Part shown: piece after piece, positions 38,762 to 48,001 of the stretch
Numbering within the stretch: position 1 is the first letter of the stretch
How the letters are laid out: every line of letters begins with the position of its first letter
Assembly (NCBI GenBank): GCA_026988235.1
Contig: JALSLQ010000078.1
Location: forward strand, 1-58,813
DNA from: Sulfurimonas sp.
GTDB taxonomy: Bacteria; Campylobacterota; Campylobacteria; Campylobacterales; Sulfurimonadaceae
Length of the DNA: 58,813 nt
Direction of reading: 5' to 3'
Notes under the pieces: model-generated
Databases searched by the model: none
What the model saw: only the letters and a program-made list of their open reading frames with translations
What the model was told of the DNA's origin: nothing
Position numbers and translations under genes: made by a program

Positions 38762-39463
38762 ATGGGAATATTTGCACAAATAAAAGAAGATTTTTCAAAT
38801 GCATATAAAAATGATCCTGCGCTCAATTCAAAAATTGATTTTTTATTTAATTATCCCGGTGTTTGGGCAGTTGCATGGTATAGAATAGCGCATAAACTTT
38901 ATAAAGCAAATTTTAAAAGAACTGCAAGAATCATTATGGGTTTAAATCAAATACTCACAAACATCGACATTCACCCTGCCGCGGTGATTGGGAAGCGAGT
39001 TTTTATTGACCATGGTTTTGGTGTTGTTATAGGTGAAACTAGTATTATAGAAAATGATGTGTTAATATATCAAGGAGTTACTCTAGGTGGTGTTTCTTTG
39101 ACCCATGGAAAGCGTCATCCAACGGTAAGGCAAGGTGCAGTCATTGGTGCAGGTGCAAAAATTCTAGGAAATATCACCATAGGCGAACATGCAAAAATTG
39201 GTGCTAATTCTGTCGTTGTAAAAGAAGTACCGGACTGTTCAACTGCTATTGGTATTCCTGCACATATCATCGAGAAAGGAAGGTGCAAAGATCCTTTTAT
39301 GCACAATATGCTTCCTGATATAAATAAAGAAATGTTTGAATATCTCCTTAAAAGAGTTGCAATACTTGAACATATTTTAGTAAAAGAGAACAAAGACCTT
39401 CTTGATCAAGATTTAGAGCTTGAATACATTTATGATTCTTTTATAAAATCAATGAAAAATTAA
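38762..39463 (+). CDS. cysE: Serine O-acetyltransferase
   Basis: 233-aa first enzyme of cysteine synthesis. The left-handed beta-helix hexapeptides begin at DIHPAAVIGKRVFIDHGFGV (about residue 74), with VIGETSIIENDV and GGVSLTHGKRHPTV, which includes the catalytic His. It begins 8 bases after speA behind an AAGGA ribosome site. Confidence 0.93.
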   Translation: MGIFAQIKEDFSNAYKNDPALNSKIDFLFNYPGVWAVAWYRIAHKLYKANFKRTARIIMGLNQILTNIDIHPAAVIGKRVFIDHGFGVVIGETSIIENDVLIYQGVTLGGVSLTHGKRHPTVRQGAVIGAGAKILGNITIGEHAKIGANSVVVKEVPDCSTAIGIPAHIIEKGRCKDPFMHNMLPDINKEMFEYLLKRVAILEHILVKENKDLLDQDLELEYIYDSFIKSMKN

Positions 39464-39504
39464 TTTTCCATTCTTTTCTCAACTAATATACATAAATTTT
39501 TTAG

Positions 39505-39510
39505 TATAAT
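39505..39510 (+). promoter_or_regulatory. -10 box of the aminotransferase gene
   Basis: TATAAT in TTTAGTATAATTC, 29 bases before the ATG at 39540. An AAAGGG ribosome site lies between them. It shows the aminotransferase is transcribed independently of the cysE operon. Confidence 0.6.
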
Positions 39511-39539
39511 TCTTCAAATATATTATTTAAAGGGTTTAA

Positions 39540-40712
39540 ATGCTAGCAAAACGCATAGATAAACTATCTGAGTCAATAACAATAGCGATTACTGCTCTTG
39601 CCCAAGAGTTAAAAGCTGAGGGAAAAGACATCCTTAGTTTTTCAGCCGGCGAACCGGATTTTGATACGCCTAGAGTTATCAAAGATACTGCAATAGATGC
39701 AATAAATAACGGTTTTACTAAATATACTGCTGTTGATGGAATTCCTGCAATCAAAGAGGCTGTTGCAACTAAACTTCAAAGAGACAACAATCTTATTTAT
39801 AAACCAAATCAAATTATTATAAATAATGGAGCAAAACACTCTTTATTCAATCTTTTTTCCGTAACAATTGAAAAAGGTGATGAAGTAATCATTCCTGCTC
39901 CTTATTGGGTGACTTATCCTGAGCTTGTGAGATATTTTGATGGAACAGTTGTTGAGATACCAACAAGTGATGCCACTGCATTTAAAATTACGCCCGAACA
40001 GTTAAAAAATGCGTTAACATCTAAAACAAAAATGCTCGTCTTAACGACACCATCAAATCCTACGGGAGCAATTTATTCAAAAAAAGAGCTTACTGCCTTA
40101 GCTGAAGTGTTGAAGGGTACAAGCGTTCTTGTTGCTAGTGATGAGATGTACGAAAAACTTATTTATGAGGGTGAATTTACCTCCGTTGCAGCGGTGAGTG
40201 AAGATATGTTCAAACGAACAATTACAATTAATGGTTTAAGTAAGTCTGTAGCTATGACAGGATGGAGATTTGGCTATATGGCTGCACATCATACTCAAAT
40301 CATACAAGCAACAAAAAAACTACAATCTCAAAGTACTTCCAATGTTAATACTATGACACAACATGCTGCGATTACAGGACTTGACGGTAGTGCAGATGAA
40401 GACATTGAAATGATGAGAAAAGAGTTTATCAAGCGTCGTGATGAAGCAGTAAAACTCTTCAATGAAGTAGATGGACTGAGTGTTTTAAAGCCAGATGGTG
40501 CATTTTACTTGTTTGTAAATATTCAAGAAGTAAGCAAAGATTCTCTTATGTTTGCCAAAGATCTTTTAGCTTCTACGGGTGTCGCTGTTGTTCCAGGTGT
40601 TGGTTTTGGAAGTGAAGGATATTTTAGATTTAGTTTTGCTACTGGAATTGCCAGTATAAGAGAAGGTATTAAGAGAATTGATGCATTTGTTCAAGAACTC
40701 AAAAAAAAGTAG
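39540..40712 (+). CDS. aspC: Aspartate aminotransferase, class I/II fold
   Basis: 390-aa PLP transaminase. The N-terminal SFSAGEPDFDTPRVIKDTA, substrate region TTPSNPTGAIYSKKEL and PLP lysine in NGLSKSVAMTGWRFGY (about residue 234) fit the aspartate aminotransferase Ib group. It links oxaloacetate and aspartate. Its stop codon lies inside a perfect hairpin shared with the convergent small gene. Confidence 0.9.
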   Translation: MLAKRIDKLSESITIAITALAQELKAEGKDILSFSAGEPDFDTPRVIKDTAIDAINNGFTKYTAVDGIPAIKEAVATKLQRDNNLIYKPNQIIINNGAKHSLFNLFSVTIEKGDEVIIPAPYWVTYPELVRYFDGTVVEIPTSDATAFKITPEQLKNALTSKTKMLVLTTPSNPTGAIYSKKELTALAEVLKGTSVLVASDEMYEKLIYEGEFTSVAAVSEDMFKRTITINGLSKSVAMTGWRFGYMAAHHTQIIQATKKLQSQSTSNVNTMTQHAAITGLDGSADEDIEMMRKEFIKRRDEAVKLFNEVDGLSVLKPDGAFYLFVNIQEVSKDSLMFAKDLLASTGVAVVPGVGFGSEGYFRFSFATGIASIREGIKRIDAFVQELKKK

Positions 40713-40727
40713 GTTTTCACCTACTTT
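40699..40727 (-). terminator. Terminator hairpin containing two opposing stop codons
   Basis: A perfect 9-bp stem, AAAGTAGGT (40706-40714) with ACCTACTTT (40719-40727), encloses a TTTC loop. The aspC stop (40710-40712) and the small gene's stop (40721-40723) sit on opposite arms. On the minus strand the stem runs into eight T, a strong terminator for the ilv-lpxD operon. The plus-strand tail is weaker. Confidence 0.8.
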
Positions 40728-40924
40728 AGTTCCGATAAAGCCTTAATAACTTCATCTAAATTCTTTAATGGAATATGAACTTTCCATTCCGGATTTTCTG
40801 CATCACCTGAGAGAGAAATTCCAACACTTGCTACAGTACCACTTCCTGAACCATATGGCTCATTAATTTTTTTTACTGATATAACACCATTTTTTGTTCC
40901 ATTTAATGGGATTGATTTTGACAT
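40721..40924 (-). CDS. Small conserved-looking hypothetical protein (67 aa)
   Basis: Not recognised with confidence. It is a soluble protein with a glycine/serine-rich middle (GSGSGTVASVGISLSG) and an end of the form WKVHIPLKNLDEVIKALSEL. This strand-then-helix pattern recalls the PC4/YdbC-type single-strand-binding fold, but that is a guess. It starts 20 bases after lpxD behind AAGGAG and ends in a strong terminator, so it is a real last gene of the ilvB-ilvH-lpxD operon. Confidence 0.65.
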   Translation of the reverse strand: MSKSIPLNGTKNGVISVKKINEPYGSGSGTVASVGISLSGDAENPEWKVHIPLKNLDEVIKALSELK

Positions 40925-40944
40925 GTTAACTCCTTGTTATTTTT

Positions 40945-41895
40945 TCACTTAATAAGTCTAGCAAGTTTTGCCTGAAGTTTAAGCCATAATCTATGATCCA
41001 TAAGTGGAAAACCTGCATATGTCTTTCCAGGTTCTTTAATATTTCTCGTTATTCCACTGCGTGCTGCAAAAGTAGAAAATGAAGCAATTTCAAGGTGCCC
41101 TGCTGCCGCTGCTTGACCACCCATAACAACATTTCTACCAAGTTTTGTTGAACCGGCAAGCCCAACCTGTGATACTAGAACGCTATATTCACCGACTTCA
41201 CAGTTATGCCCAATCTGTACAAGGTTGTCTATACGAGAACCTTTTTTAATTACAGTAGAGCCAAATACAGCCCTGTCTATACTGACATTACTTCCTATCT
41301 CAACATCATCTTCAATCATTACATTACCGTTTTGGTAAATCTTTTTATGTTCACCCTTCTCATTCGTAGCAAAACCAAATCCATCTGAACCCACAACCGT
41401 ATTTGCATGAATTATACAATCATTCCCAATTTTACAGTCTCTATAAACTGTAACACTCGGATATATAGTAGTATTATTTCCTATTTCAGCTTCTGTTCCG
41501 ATATAAGCATGTGCTAAAATAATACAGTTTTCACCAATAATAGCACCTTTTGCTATTTCTGCTTTCGTAGAAACTTGGCAGTTTCTTCCTATTTTTGGTT
41601 CGCCTAGTGAATTATCTTCTATTGGAGGTGCAAAATATTTTGAAAGGACAGCCATTGACCAATAAGGATTTTTTGTAACAAGAGGTATACATGTAACAGG
41701 AAGTTTATCTGCTAAATTTTCAGAAATTATAACGGCTGCCGCTTTTGTCGTTTCAAGATCTTTTACATATTTTGAATTTGAGACAAAAGAGACTTCATGC
41801 TCTTTTGCATCTTTAAGCGTATTTATACCAATGATTTCTCTATCTTTGCCTTGAAAATCACAGTCTAATACTGAAGTAATTTCACTCAGTTTCAT
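40945..41895 (-). CDS. lpxD: UDP-3-O-acylglucosamine N-acyltransferase
   Basis: 316-aa lipid A enzyme. It has an N-terminal uridine-binding domain (LSEITSVLDCDFQGKDREI) and a long left-handed beta-helix of hexapeptides (IGENCIILAHAYIGTEAEIG and following). HANTVVGSDGFGFA and VQIGHNCEVGE contain the expected active-site histidines. It follows ilvH by 4 bases. Confidence 0.94.
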   Translation of the reverse strand: MKLSEITSVLDCDFQGKDREIIGINTLKDAKEHEVSFVSNSKYVKDLETTKAAAVIISENLADKLPVTCIPLVTKNPYWSMAVLSKYFAPPIEDNSLGEPKIGRNCQVSTKAEIAKGAIIGENCIILAHAYIGTEAEIGNNTTIYPSVTVYRDCKIGNDCIIHANTVVGSDGFGFATNEKGEHKKIYQNGNVMIEDDVEIGSNVSIDRAVFGSTVIKKGSRIDNLVQIGHNCEVGEYSVLVSQVGLAGSTKLGRNVVMGGQAAAAGHLEIASFSTFAARSGITRNIKEPGKTYAGFPLMDHRLWLKLQAKLARLIK

Positions 41896-41899
41896 CTGA

Positions 41900-42376
41900 T
41901 TATCTCTCTAAGGCTACAGCGCCACTTCGTACTATCTCTTTTGGATTGTATTTTCTAATGGCTTCAAGATAATGATCAACTCTTTTTGGCTCATCTGCAA
42001 CCATTGTAATGATTACATCATTCCCGACATTCACTATTTTTCCATTATACGCGTTACAAATAGCGCTAATATCGCTCAAATTTTCTGTAATTGGAAATTT
42101 AACAAGTGCCATCTCTTTTTCTACCAAATCAGAATGTTCATATACGCGTAAAACAGGAATGAGTTTATGAAGCTGTTTCGTAATTTGTTCTATAACTCGG
42201 ATAGAGCCAGAAGTTACAATTGTTAAACGAGAATATTTACTCTCAGGAATTGGAGCAACAGTCAATGAAGTGATGTTGTAGCCACGCCCAGAAAAGAGAT
42301 CTGTAATACGGGACAATACACTTGCCTCATTCACAACGATAACTGAAACTACTCTTCTTTCATTATTGTCATTCAT
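41900..42376 (-). CDS. ilvH: Acetolactate synthase, small regulatory subunit
   Basis: 158-aa subunit that stimulates IlvB and gives valine feedback. The N-terminal ACT domain is VVSVIVVNEASVLSRITDLF with GRGYNITSLTVAP. It shares one base with the ilvB stop (TAATG), so the subunits are made in step. Confidence 0.95.
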   Translation of the reverse strand: MNDNNERRVVSVIVVNEASVLSRITDLFSGRGYNITSLTVAPIPESKYSRLTIVTSGSIRVIEQITKQLHKLIPVLRVYEHSDLVEKEMALVKFPITENLSDISAICNAYNGKIVNVGNDVIITMVADEPKRVDHYLEAIRKYNPKEIVRSGAVALER

Positions 42377-44073
42377 TATTTACTCTCCTTTTTCTCTAAC
42401 AGCATCATATTAAACAGACTTCCACCTGATGGAACCATGGGCATAACATTTTCCAATCTTTCAACTTTTACATCTATAAATGCAACAATATTTCTCTCAA
42501 TAGCCTCTTTTAATGCCACATCAAATTCTTCTTTTGTAGATACTCTATACCCTATACCACCGAAAGCTTCAGCTAATTTCACAAAATCTGGTTGGACTGA
42601 AAGGTCAGTTTCACTGTAACGCTTGTCATAAAAAAGTGTCTGCCATTGACGAACCATCCCCAAAAAGTTATTGTTTAAAATGATATTTATAACTGGCAGT
42701 TTTTTCTCAACTGCAGTCATCAACTCTTGGCAGTTCATTAATATAGAACCGTCTCCCGTAAAGTTAATACTTGTTTTTTCAGGGCTAGCAGCTTTAACAC
42801 CTATAGCAGCCGGAAAACCAAAGCCCATTGTTCCAAGTCCACCAGAACTTATAAACTGACGAGGTCTTGTAAACGGATAAAACTGTGAAGTCCACATTTG
42901 ATGTTGTCCGACATCTGTTGAAATATTTGCATCATCACCAAGCAATTCTCCTACTCTTTTTATAACCCATTGTGGCTTAAGTCGTTCACTATCTTCATGA
43001 AATGTAAGTGGATGTAACTGGGCAAAATTTTCTATTGTTTCTCTCCATGGTTCATAGTTATCACTCTTTATCATAGGAACATGCTTTAACATCTCGACAA
43101 CAACATTTTTTATGTCACCAACAATAGGATAGTTTGCATTAACAAGTTTAGAAATACTTGCGGGATCTATATCTACATGTATAACTCCTGCATTTTTAGC
43201 AAATTCGCTTAGCTTTCCTGTAACACGGTCATCAAATCTAGCACCAAGAGCTATGACCATATCTGTTTCGCTCATAGCCATATTTGCAGCATACGAACCA
43301 TGCATACCAAGCATTCCTATAAGTAGTTTATCATCATAAGAAAGTGTACCCCGAGCCATAAAAGTCTCAACTGCAGGAATCCCCGTAGTATGCACTAAGT
43401 CTCTTACTTCATTAGCTGCATTAGAGTTAATAATACCACCGCCAAGATAAAACAGAGGACGCTTTGCATTAGCTATGGCTTCCATCGCTTTTTTTATTTG
43501 ACGAGGATTTCCTTTTACATGTGGTTTATATGTCTCTAAATCTAGTTTGACATCATAATCAAACTCTGCAATCTGAGCAGTCACATCTTTTGGAATATCT
43601 ACATGTACAGGACCTGGGCGACCGGTTCTTGCAATGTAAAAAGCCTCTTTAAGGACACGCGGTAAATCTTTTGCATCCGTTACTAAATAGTTATGTTTAG
43701 TACAAGAACGGCTAATGCCTACCGCATCTATTTCTTGAAAGGCATCTGTCCCAATCAAACTCATTGGAACCTGACCTGAAATAACGACTAAAGGAATAGA
43801 ATCCATATAAGCATCCGCTAAGCCCGTAACTGCATTTGTAAACCCGGGACCACTTGTTATCATGGATACACCGACTTTTCCGCTAGCTTTTGAGTACCCT
43901 TCTGCGGCATGGACTGCTGCTTGTTCATGACGAGTTAATATGTGTTGAAATTTGTCTTGTTTGTAGATTTCGTCATAGACATTCATAATCGCCCCACCCG
44001 GGTAGCCAAAAACTGTGTCTACGCCTTCTGCAATTAAAGCTTCAATGACCATCTGTGCGCCACTAATTTGCAT
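42376..44073 (-). CDS. ilvB: Acetolactate synthase, large catalytic subunit
   Basis: 565-aa TPP and FAD enzyme at the start of branched-chain amino-acid synthesis. TVFGYPGGAIMNVYDEIYK and RHEQAAVHAAEGYSKASG lie in the N-terminal TPP domain, and the TPP/Mg motif NFTGDGSILMNCQEL is near residue 437. A -10 box lies at 44117-44122, and the ribosome site is CAGGAGAC. Confidence 0.95.
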   Translation of the reverse strand: MQISGAQMVIEALIAEGVDTVFGYPGGAIMNVYDEIYKQDKFQHILTRHEQAAVHAAEGYSKASGKVGVSMITSGPGFTNAVTGLADAYMDSIPLVVISGQVPMSLIGTDAFQEIDAVGISRSCTKHNYLVTDAKDLPRVLKEAFYIARTGRPGPVHVDIPKDVTAQIAEFDYDVKLDLETYKPHVKGNPRQIKKAMEAIANAKRPLFYLGGGIINSNAANEVRDLVHTTGIPAVETFMARGTLSYDDKLLIGMLGMHGSYAANMAMSETDMVIALGARFDDRVTGKLSEFAKNAGVIHVDIDPASISKLVNANYPIVGDIKNVVVEMLKHVPMIKSDNYEPWRETIENFAQLHPLTFHEDSERLKPQWVIKRVGELLGDDANISTDVGQHQMWTSQFYPFTRPRQFISSGGLGTMGFGFPAAIGVKAASPEKTSINFTGDGSILMNCQELMTAVEKKLPVINIILNNNFLGMVRQWQTLFYDKRYSETDLSVQPDFVKLAEAFGGIGYRVSTKEEFDVALKEAIERNIVAFIDVKVERLENVMPMVPSGGSLFNMMLLEKKESK

Positions 44074-44116
44074 AAAAAGTCTCCTGTAAATAATATGTAA
44101 TTTTAAAAATTTGCTA

Positions 44117-44122
44117 ATTATA
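44117..44122 (-). promoter_or_regulatory. -10 box of the ilvB operon
   Basis: On the minus strand TATAAT occurs in AAAGTATAATTAG, 43 bases before the ilvB start codon. I see no leader peptide or attenuator in the short leader. Confidence 0.5.
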
Positions 44123-44171
44123 CTTTAGAGGAGCTATAATTGAGGTTAAAAAAGAGTATACATATAAAATA

Positions 44172-46298
44172 TTAATCTAGAATTGAATCAACCACCATAG
44201 ATGGTCGCCACATTTTAAGAGAACCACTAGGTAAATTATCTAAAGAAAGTTTACTCTCTTTGTATTGTTTACGAAATATTTCATAAAATGTTTCTATTGC
44301 ATCTGTAATGCCAAAAAACAAAACATAATTTTTAATCCCTTTTTCAATGGATTTTCTCTCTTTTTGTGTTTTAATTGCTTTTTCTAATTGTACCAAATAA
44401 CACCATGAAAACATATTTCCTATAGCAAGCATTTTTGAAGATATAAGAAAATATTCTTTTAAAACTTGTTTCAGTCCTGTAATATTTCCAGTTACAGCAA
44501 AACTTTTTGCTTTTTGCATTATATCTTCCCATTCACGCTCAAGTATATTTCCCTCTTTTGTATCTTGTAACTCTTCATATTTATCTAAAAGATTATAAGC
44601 TGCTTTTCTATCTTCATTTCTAACTGCCATAAAAAATGCTTGTTTTTGCTCAAGTTCTTTACGCATATTGATGGCCTCATCTTTGAAATCATTAAAATCT
44701 GTTAAAATTCTCAATAGCTTGCTTGCACTAGCATAATCATTTTTCTTAATAGCTTCTTGAGTTTTCATATAAACATTATCTGCATATTGCATTATTTTAT
44801 CATACTCAGGAAATTCTTTTAAAAAAGCATATTGATTAATCAATTCAGAACAAATACGAAAATTTTGCTGCCCTAATGCTTCTCTAAAGCGTTTATAAAT
44901 ATTTCCTTTTGTCAATAAATCTTGAATAAGTATCGTCTTTTCTGCCACACCTCTATATGGAGCTAAAATCTCTTTTGCTTTATCCATGCCTCTTGGATCA
45001 AGTGCATACTTTCTTGCGGCTAGAAATGTTTGCTTCCATTGTTTTTCTAAAGCTCTATAAATACTAGAAGTCTGATATGTTTTAAAAACATTTGCCAAAC
45101 CATAAGCTAAGGCAATTTTCCCAGATTTAGCATGAGTAACAAATTTTTCAAATTGTTCATATTCTGTGAATAATTTTTGTATGACTTGTTTTTTTCCTGG
45201 AATTTTTTCAAAATTTTTCAAAAGTAAATGTGCTTTTTCTTTGTCACCTTTTTGTAAAAAAAGTTTTGCTTTTTCTAAACTATTTTCCCAAAAATTTGAT
45301 GCCATATGATAAATTTCTGTATATGCCAAAATAGGATTTTCTTTCGCAGCCTGTTGAATGCCATCAAAATCTCGTTGTTTTAAAAGATCCATTAATTGAT
45401 CTTTTCCTTCATAAATATCATAAAAAGAGATAAATCCATCGTCAGTACCAATAATTAAATGGTTATGAAGTGTATCAAAACTTAATCTTGTTATAGGAGA
45501 AACACTTTTTATATAACTTTGTGATAATTGTTCATAAGTATTTAAATCATATAAAATAATATAACCTAATTTAGTTCCTAAAAATAAAAATTTACTATCT
45601 CCACTAATCGTTAGAAAAACAACATCATCATGAATGCCTTGTAATCTTGCTACGACCTTAGAAGTATATATATCCCAAATTATGGCTGATGAATTTTTGT
45701 CAATACTTAAAAGCTTGTTTTTTCCAAAAAACTTCAATTTCATTACTGGTTTTGAATGTGATTTTAATTTCTCTTTTGGAGACATTGTAACAAGATTATA
45801 AAGAGAAATTTTTCTATCATAACTCGCAACAGCTACCCAATTGCCATTTTGAGAAAAAGCGATATCATTTATAGTGTCTGCATGTCCAGGTAATGTAAAT
45901 ACAAGTCTTCCACTTGCAATATCTACTGCAAAAGTTTTGCCATCTTCCCCACATGAAAACATATACTGAGATTTAGGATCTATGCCCACACATGAAACTT
46001 CTCCTTGATGTCTCGCTACTTGTGCTATTGGCTTTTTTGTTTTAGCATTTATCAAAAGAGATTTTTTTGCATCACTTGTTATTGTAGCAAGATACTCTCC
46101 TGTATTATCTATAGCTACAATATCGTCTTTATAACGATCATGATGAATTTTAGCCTTAAAACCACCTATCAACTCTAAGGTATCGCTATTCATAAAACGA
46201 ATTGTTGTATCATTATCTATTGCAACTAAATTTCTATTTTCTAAAATTTTCAGAACAATAACTGGTTTATTAATACTTTGCTTTTTGATAATCTTCAT
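44172..46298 (-). CDS. WD40 beta-propeller protein with a long alpha-helical tail
   Basis: 708 aa. Residues 1 to about 300 form about seven WD-like blades, for example VARHQGEVSCVGIDPKSQYM, LPGHADTINDIAFSQNGNWV and LQGIHDDVVFLTISGDSKFL. Residues about 310-690 are almost wholly helical with repeated two-helix units (DKEKAHLLLKNFEKIPGKKQ, NDYASASKLLRILTDFNDF), an alpha-solenoid. No signal peptide or membrane helix is evident. A propeller followed by a solenoid is the layout of eukaryotic coat and IFT proteins. The function is not known to me. It lies 14 bases after ilvA, so it is probably cotranscribed. Confidence 0.75.
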   Translation of the reverse strand: MKIIKKQSINKPVIVLKILENRNLVAIDNDTTIRFMNSDTLELIGGFKAKIHHDRYKDDIVAIDNTGEYLATITSDAKKSLLINAKTKKPIAQVARHQGEVSCVGIDPKSQYMFSCGEDGKTFAVDIASGRLVFTLPGHADTINDIAFSQNGNWVAVASYDRKISLYNLVTMSPKEKLKSHSKPVMKLKFFGKNKLLSIDKNSSAIIWDIYTSKVVARLQGIHDDVVFLTISGDSKFLFLGTKLGYIILYDLNTYEQLSQSYIKSVSPITRLSFDTLHNHLIIGTDDGFISFYDIYEGKDQLMDLLKQRDFDGIQQAAKENPILAYTEIYHMASNFWENSLEKAKLFLQKGDKEKAHLLLKNFEKIPGKKQVIQKLFTEYEQFEKFVTHAKSGKIALAYGLANVFKTYQTSSIYRALEKQWKQTFLAARKYALDPRGMDKAKEILAPYRGVAEKTILIQDLLTKGNIYKRFREALGQQNFRICSELINQYAFLKEFPEYDKIMQYADNVYMKTQEAIKKNDYASASKLLRILTDFNDFKDEAINMRKELEQKQAFFMAVRNEDRKAAYNLLDKYEELQDTKEGNILEREWEDIMQKAKSFAVTGNITGLKQVLKEYFLISSKMLAIGNMFSWCYLVQLEKAIKTQKERKSIEKGIKNYVLFFGITDAIETFYEIFRKQYKESKLSLDNLPSGSLKMWRPSMVVDSILD

Positions 46299-46312
46299 TC
46301 TATGATTTTCCT

Positions 46313-47518
46313 TTATAGGTCTCTTAAATAGCCCTCTTTAACAAGAGCCTCTTTAATTTCTTCTTGATGTTGCTGACCTTTTGTTTCCATATGCACAGTA
46401 ACATTTGCATCACCGTAATCTAGCGATATAGAAGTTCTATCATAAGAAATATGCACAATATTTGCATTGAGTTCTTGCAATATTTGGGTAAAACGCATCA
46501 GTGATCCCGGTTTGTCAACTAAAGTAACAGTAAGTTTCATTTTACGATGAGATTTTAAAAGACCTTTTTCAATAATAACAGAAAGAAGTGTCACATCCAT
46601 ATTGCCACCGCTTAATACAACTGCAACATTTTTGCCATTTAAATATTGGAGCTTATGATGCAGTAAAGCAGCAACACCAACAGAACCAGCTCCTTCTACA
46701 ACAAGTTTTTGTTTTTCAAGTAAAAACAAAATTGCACTGGCTATCTCTTCATCATCAACACTGATTATGTCATCTACACATTCTAGTGCATGTTTGAGTG
46801 TAATAGAGGAAGTATCGCGTACGGCAATGCCGTCAGCTATTGTTCTTACACTTATAGAATCGACAGGTTCTTTCAAATCAAAAGAATTTTTAAATGCCGG
46901 TGCGCCTTTGGCACTGACGCCGATTACTTTTATATCAGGGTTTATAGCTTTAATTGCACTTGCCATACCAGCAATAAGCCCACCTCCACCGACAGGAATC
47001 AACACCGCATCAAGTTCTTGGCATTTCTCTAGAATTTCCAGCGCAACCGTGCCCTGTCCCGCCATTACTTCTTCATCTGCAAAAGGATGTACAAAAGTCA
47101 AATGATGTTTTTCTCCGTATTGTTTTGCATAGGCATAAGCTTCATCATAGTTTGAGCCTGCAAGAATTACCTCTGCACCAAAATGTTTCACTCCGTCTAT
47201 TTTTGTAAGCGGCGTAGATTCCGGCATTATGATGACAGCTTTAGTATCAAAAGCTGCCGCAGAGTAAGCAACTCCTTGTGCATGATTTCCTGCACTTGCG
47301 GCTACAACACCACACTCTTTTTGCTTTAGAGATAAAGTGGCTATTTTATTATAAGCGCCACGAAGTTTGAATGCACCAGTAATTTGTAGATTTTCTTTTT
47401 TTAAGTAGACATTACATGTAGCGATTTCACTTAAATAAGGAGCATAAGAAAAGGGGGTGTTGACAACAACATCTTTGATACGATGCTGTGCATCTTTTAT
47501 TTTTTGTAATGCTATCAA
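46313..47518 (-). CDS. ilvA: Threonine ammonia-lyase with ACT domain
   Basis: 401-aa PLP enzyme making 2-oxobutyrate for isoleucine. The PLP lysine is in ENLQITGAFKLRGAYNK near residue 50, SAGNHAQGVAYSA binds substrate and PVGGGGLIAGMASAI the phosphate. A single C-terminal ACT-like domain (MKLTVTLVDKPGSLMRFTQI) fits the 400-aa class rather than the 500-aa E. coli IlvA. It starts 2 bases after the CoA-binding protein gene. Confidence 0.92.
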   Translation of the reverse strand: MIALQKIKDAQHRIKDVVVNTPFSYAPYLSEIATCNVYLKKENLQITGAFKLRGAYNKIATLSLKQKECGVVAASAGNHAQGVAYSAAAFDTKAVIIMPESTPLTKIDGVKHFGAEVILAGSNYDEAYAYAKQYGEKHHLTFVHPFADEEVMAGQGTVALEILEKCQELDAVLIPVGGGGLIAGMASAIKAINPDIKVIGVSAKGAPAFKNSFDLKEPVDSISVRTIADGIAVRDTSSITLKHALECVDDIISVDDEEIASAILFLLEKQKLVVEGAGSVGVAALLHHKLQYLNGKNVAVVLSGGNMDVTLLSVIIEKGLLKSHRKMKLTVTLVDKPGSLMRFTQILQELNANIVHISYDRTSISLDYGDANVTVHMETKGQQHQEEIKEALVKEGYLRDL

Positions 47519-47520
47519 TA

Positions 47521-47952
47521 TTATGCCTGAAGGTTTCTGTGATCAACCATGCTACATTGATTCTGTACCACTTTCATGCCAGCATCTTGTGCTTTTTGAG
47601 CCGCTTTATTATTTACTATACCTTTTTGTGCCCAAAATACTTTTACATCACCACGAGCAATGCAAGCATCAGCTATGGCGTCAAGAGCAGCAGCTTTTCT
47701 AAAAATATCAACCATATCGACGACAAAAGGAATATCTGCTAAAGATGTATAAACTTTTTCACCTAAAATAGTCTCACCTTTTGGGTATACAGGCACTATT
47801 TTATAGCCCTGAGACTGAAGATATTTAGCCACCCTATGACTATCTTTACTTTCATCCGGTGAAAGTCCTAACACTGCAATAGTTTTAACATTGTCAAAAA
47901 TCTCTTTTACTTCATCCATATTTGAGTTAATCGTAGGAAATTCACACTCCAT
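47521..47952 (-). CDS. CoA-binding domain protein (YccU family)
   Basis: 143-aa Rossmann-fold protein with TIAVLGLSPDESKDSHRVAK near residue 24 and VDIFRKAAALDAIADACIAR further on. This matches the stand-alone CoA_binding_2 family related to the SucD N-terminus. A role in CoA-ligand sensing is only inferred. It is coupled to ilvA. Confidence 0.85.
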   Translation of the reverse strand: MECEFPTINSNMDEVKEIFDNVKTIAVLGLSPDESKDSHRVAKYLQSQGYKIVPVYPKGETILGEKVYTSLADIPFVVDMVDIFRKAAALDAIADACIARGDVKVFWAQKGIVNNKAAQKAQDAGMKVVQNQCSMVDHRNLQA

Positions 47953-48001
47953 AACATATCCTTAGCTCTTAAATTGTCTCTTATTGTAGCATTTCTTATC
48001 T

